Below are positions 61,560-64,000 of a stretch of DNA of 64,000 bases, one piece after another. The stretch's first letter is position 1; each line of letters starts with the position of its first letter. This DNA is from Maridesulfovibrio ferrireducens (lineage in GTDB: Bacteria > Desulfobacterota > Desulfovibrionia > Desulfovibrionales > Desulfovibrionaceae). A program made the position numbers and the translations under genes. The notes under the pieces are model-generated. The model searched no databases, was not told the origin of the DNA, and saw only the letters and a program-made list of their open reading frames with translations. The DNA lies in contig NZ_JAEINN010000011.1 in NCBI RefSeq assembly GCF_016342405.1, forward strand, positions 1 to 64,000, written 5' to 3'.

Positions 61560-63026
61560 ATGACAAACAAGAAAAGAAAAGAAAAAATGTTTATAAGCGT
61601 CCTGCCTGAAGAACAGGTAGAGGTTGCGCTGACTCAGGAAGGTCAGGTCATCGAGTATTATGTTGAAATGCTCCATCAGGCCAAGACCAAAGGAAATATT
61701 TATAAAGGATATATCCATAACATTGATGCCGCGCTTCAAGCGGCGTTCATCAACTACGGAGCCGAACGTAACGGTTTTCTTCAGGTTGATGAAATTCACC
61801 CCGAATACTATCAAGGAACCTACACGCTCAAAAAAGGGCACAGGTATCCTTTATTGCAAAAAGTTTTAAAGCCCGGACAGGAAATTTTTGTTCAGGTTGT
61901 TAAAGAACCTACCGGTAAGAAAGGTGCGTTTTTATCATCGTATCTGTCTATTCCGGGGCGCTATTTTGTGCTTACTCCCGGAAGAGAGCAGATCGGTATT
62001 TCCCGTAAGATCGAAGACGAAAAAGAACGTACCAGACTTAAAGAAATTATCGATTCAGTTAGTCCCGGTGACGGTGTAGGTGTTATTGTCCGCACTGCAA
62101 GTATGGGCCAGAGCAAATCTGCGCTGACCAGAGATTTTAAATTCCTTACCAGACTTTGGAATGACATCAGAACAAAGGGGCAGGATCTTCAGCCTCCGGC
62201 TCTCGTGTATGAAGAAATGGGACTGGCATCACGCTCTGTTCGTGATTACCTTTCTTCCGATGTAACTGAAATATGGGTGGATGATAAAGACACGGCAGAT
62301 CAGGTGCAACAGCTTGCCACATTGTCTTTCCCGAGACGCAATAATCTGGTTAAACTTCATTCTGATACAGATAAATCTCTTTGGGAACGGTTTAATCTGG
62401 TTAAACAGATCGAGCAGATCTACGGACGCGAAGTAAATCTTCCTTCCGGCGGCAGGCTTGTTTTTGACCAGACAGAAGCTCTTACCGCGATTGATATCAA
62501 CTCCGGTAAGATCGGCGGAGAACGTAATTTTAAAGAGATGGCGCTCAAGACGAATAAAGAGAGTGCTGAAATGATTGCCTGCCAGCTTAAGCTCCGTGAT
62601 CTCGGCGGTCAGGTGGTAATCGATTTTATTGAAATGAAAGATCCCAAGCATTGCCGTGAGGTTGAAAAAACCATGCGCTCGGCTCTTAAGACTGATCGCG
62701 CACGGACGGATGTGGGTCGTATTTCGCGCTTCGGACTGATGGAACTTGTTCGTCAGCGTTTAGGCTCTTCCGCCATCGCAGTCAGCACTGAACCCTGCCC
62801 TTGTTGTCAGGGAACAGGTATGCGGCGTAATATGGAATGGCAGTCTATGCAGGCTCTGAAAGATATTTATAGAATGCTCAGAAGGCCGGGCTGCACCTCT
62901 CCTCTCAATTATGAAGCGGAAGAAGAGCTTGCCTTGTATCTTTTGAATCATAAACGGCCCGCAATTGTTAATTATGAAAAGGCGTTTGGCACCAAGATTA
63001 ATATAGAGATTCAGTGGGCTGAATAA
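61560..63026 (+). CDS. rng: Ribonuclease G
   Basis: A 488-residue RNase E/G-family endoribonuclease. The S1 domain (about 35-120) includes NIYKGYIHNIDAALQAAFIN. The catalytic DNase I-like region has ALTAIDINSGK and QVVIDFIEMKD (metal-binding Asp residues). The zinc-link motif is CPCCQGTGM near the C-terminus. The length fits RNase G rather than the longer RNase E. It begins MTNKKRKEKMFISVLPEE. A strong terminator lies 24 bases after the stop. Confidence 0.95.
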   Translation: MTNKKRKEKMFISVLPEEQVEVALTQEGQVIEYYVEMLHQAKTKGNIYKGYIHNIDAALQAAFINYGAERNGFLQVDEIHPEYYQGTYTLKKGHRYPLLQKVLKPGQEIFVQVVKEPTGKKGAFLSSYLSIPGRYFVLTPGREQIGISRKIEDEKERTRLKEIIDSVSPGDGVGVIVRTASMGQSKSALTRDFKFLTRLWNDIRTKGQDLQPPALVYEEMGLASRSVRDYLSSDVTEIWVDDKDTADQVQQLATLSFPRRNNLVKLHSDTDKSLWERFNLVKQIEQIYGREVNLPSGGRLVFDQTEALTAIDINSGKIGGERNFKEMALKTNKESAEMIACQLKLRDLGGQVVIDFIEMKDPKHCREVEKTMRSALKTDRARTDVGRISRFGLMELVRQRLGSSAIAVSTEPCPCCQGTGMRRNMEWQSMQALKDIYRMLRRPGCTSPLNYEAEEELALYLLNHKRPAIVNYEKAFGTKINIEIQWAE

Positions 63027-63049
63027 TAAATGTAATATGTTTTTAATAA

Positions 63050-63090
63050 GGCAGTGTTTTTGCTTCAGAGCAGGAACACTGCCCTTTTTT
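63050..63090 (+). terminator. Intrinsic terminator after rng
   Basis: A 15-bp stem with two G-U wobbles (63050-63064 with 63069-63083), TCAG loop, and a run of six T from 63085. Clear Rho-independent terminator between rng and queH. Confidence 0.93.
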
Positions 63091-63119
63091 ATTTTAACCG
63101 AACTGCGGAGTTCTGCATA

Positions 63120-63674
63120 ATGGCTTCCAAAAGAATATTGCTTCACGCTTGTTGCGGTCCTTGCTCAATTACAACGATTGAAATTTTACGAGAGCAGGGT
63201 TTTGAAGTGTCCGCTTTTTTTTACAATCCTAATATTCATCCACTTAAGGAATATGTCCGGCGCAGGGATACTTTTTTGGAAGTTGCTGATAAAATGGAAC
63301 TTAAGGTTATCGGCAGCACTACAGAGTATGATTCCCAAAAGTGGTTTAGGAATGTATCCTTTCGTGAGGAAAATCGTTGTTTTCATTGTTATGCAGACAG
63401 GCTTGAACGTACGTTGTCTCTTGCAAAAAGAGGACGTTTTGATTTTTTTACAACGACTCTCCTTTACAGTAAATTTCAAAAACATGACCGCATTGCAGCG
63501 CTTGGCCGAGACATGGCAGGGGCTGGCAATTGCGAATTTTATTATTATGATTTTCGCGAAGGCTGGAAAGAGGGTATAGAGCGCTCTAAAGAATGGGATA
63601 TTTATCGTCAGCAGTATTGTGGATGCCTTTTTAGTGAAAATGAACGTTATGCTAAGGATCTGAAAAATTCCTAA
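63120..63674 (+). CDS. queH: Epoxyqueuosine reductase QueH
   Basis: A 184-residue enzyme of the DUF208/QueH family, which carries out the last step of queuosine synthesis in tRNA. Cysteine motifs: LLHACCGPCSITT, ENRCFHCYADRL and QQYCGCLFSE, which hold an Fe-S cluster and a nearby metal site. The family-typical FFYNPNIHPLKEYVRRRD is present. ATG at 63120 is preceded by GGAG nine bases upstream; an earlier ATG at 63054 lies inside the rng terminator. It is not the QueG type. Confidence 0.93.
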   Translation: MASKRILLHACCGPCSITTIEILREQGFEVSAFFYNPNIHPLKEYVRRRDTFLEVADKMELKVIGSTTEYDSQKWFRNVSFREENRCFHCYADRLERTLSLAKRGRFDFFTTTLLYSKFQKHDRIAALGRDMAGAGNCEFYYYDFREGWKEGIERSKEWDIYRQQYCGCLFSENERYAKDLKNS

Positions 63675-63786
63675 TCAAATATTATGTTGAACTCTCGCTA
63701 TTTATAAAGAGTTGTGGCAGTTTCTTAAGATATTGTGAAAGGACGAAAGCGCGACATTTAAAAACAAGGCAACAGGATGGATGAGC

Positions 63787-64000
63787 ATGGAAAAGCATCT
63801 TCTGGTTTGTGTATGTGATGATGGAACCGTATCGTATTCAGTCAGATTTATAAGAGAATTTTTTAATTCTCCGTGTGATGTTCGTTTAACTCTTTTTCAT
63901 GTAGCGCCTCACGGGGGCTCATGGGGTGTTCATAATTCTGCTCAAAAGGGTCGAAAATTACTTGAAAAAGTTAAAGATGATTTTATAGCCAACAGTTTTT
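63787..64000 (+). CDS. Universal stress protein-like protein (partial)
   Basis: The window ends 71 codons into this frame. It starts MEKHLLVCVCDDGTVSYSV, an alpha/beta pattern (beta strand, loop, helix; then VRLTLFHVAPHGG) that resembles the universal stress protein fold. AGGA lies nine bases upstream of the ATG at 63787; an ATG at 63781 is also in frame. Function cannot be said from the fragment. Confidence 0.6.
   Translation, partial: MEKHLLVCVCDDGTVSYSVRFIREFFNSPCDVRLTLFHVAPHGGSWGVHNSAQKGRKLLEKVKDDFIANSF

Noticed and set aside
1-64000. CRISPR arrays, insertion sequences, rRNA or tRNA genes
   Set aside because: No regularly spaced repeats, transposase-like frames, terminal repeats or tRNA-like sequences were seen on either strand by reading; no software search was possible.

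Overview
The window looks like chromosome from a free-living, probably sulfate-reducing member of the Desulfovibrionales (marine Desulfovibrio/Maridesulfovibrio type). This is inferred from the moderate-to-low GC, frequent TTG starts with good ribosome-binding sites, the hisS-aspS-def-fmt-DUF116-rsmB gene order, a three-domain NifU with NifS, an orphan butyrate kinase, and many AMP-forming acyl-CoA ligases. No rRNA, tRNA, insertion sequence, CRISPR array or replication origin was recognised. Almost all the sequence is ordinary coding DNA.

Layout. 0-4 kb: a Fur/PerR-type repressor, divergent from a LytTR regulator with a degenerate receiver, a small unrecognised ORF, and an acetyl-CoA-synthetase-type ligase. 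3.8-7.6 kb (minus): phosphate module of a PhoR-like kinase, a PiT transporter and a DUF47/PhoU-like protein. 7.6-11 kb: an intergenic region with two matching palindromes, a phage-CII-like small protein and a large secreted TPR protein. 11-20 kb: GT39-type glycosyltransferase, rlmN, serB, an orphan soluble histidine kinase, a CI/LexA-like repressor, panB, a small unknown protein and a nucleoside-recognition membrane protein. 20-32 kb: an unknown secreted protein with an internal duplication, an RNase D-like exonuclease, prfC, a methyltransferase, and a 2130-residue pseudokinase/ATPase/histidine-kinase hybrid.

32-37 kb: a NicO-type metal permease with its DUF1007 partner, two TetR regulators and butyrate kinase. 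37-41.4 kb: nifU-nifS followed by cysK-cysE, which plausibly links cysteine synthesis to Fe-S assembly. 41.5-43.1 kb: a MerR-methyltransferase fusion and a stand-alone copy of its middle domain. 43.2-48.3 kb: two consecutive XRE-cupin regulator plus acyl-CoA ligase pairs. 48.6-56.2 kb: a TPR protein and the translation-related cluster. 56.4-59 kb: DUF2628 protein, an exported caspase-like protein and an AT-rich patch of doubtful small ORFs. 59-64 kb: trmI with a long acidic tail, a radical SAM protein, rng, queH and the start of a universal-stress-like gene.

No complete new system is evident. The strongest leads are the MerR/small-domain/methyltransferase pair, the hybrid kinase whose kinase domain has lost its catalytic residues, the twin palindromes upstream of the PhoR-like gene, the four-cysteine cluster in serine acetyltransferase, and the CI-like repressor that keeps its Ala-Gly hinge but has Arg in place of the catalytic Lys.
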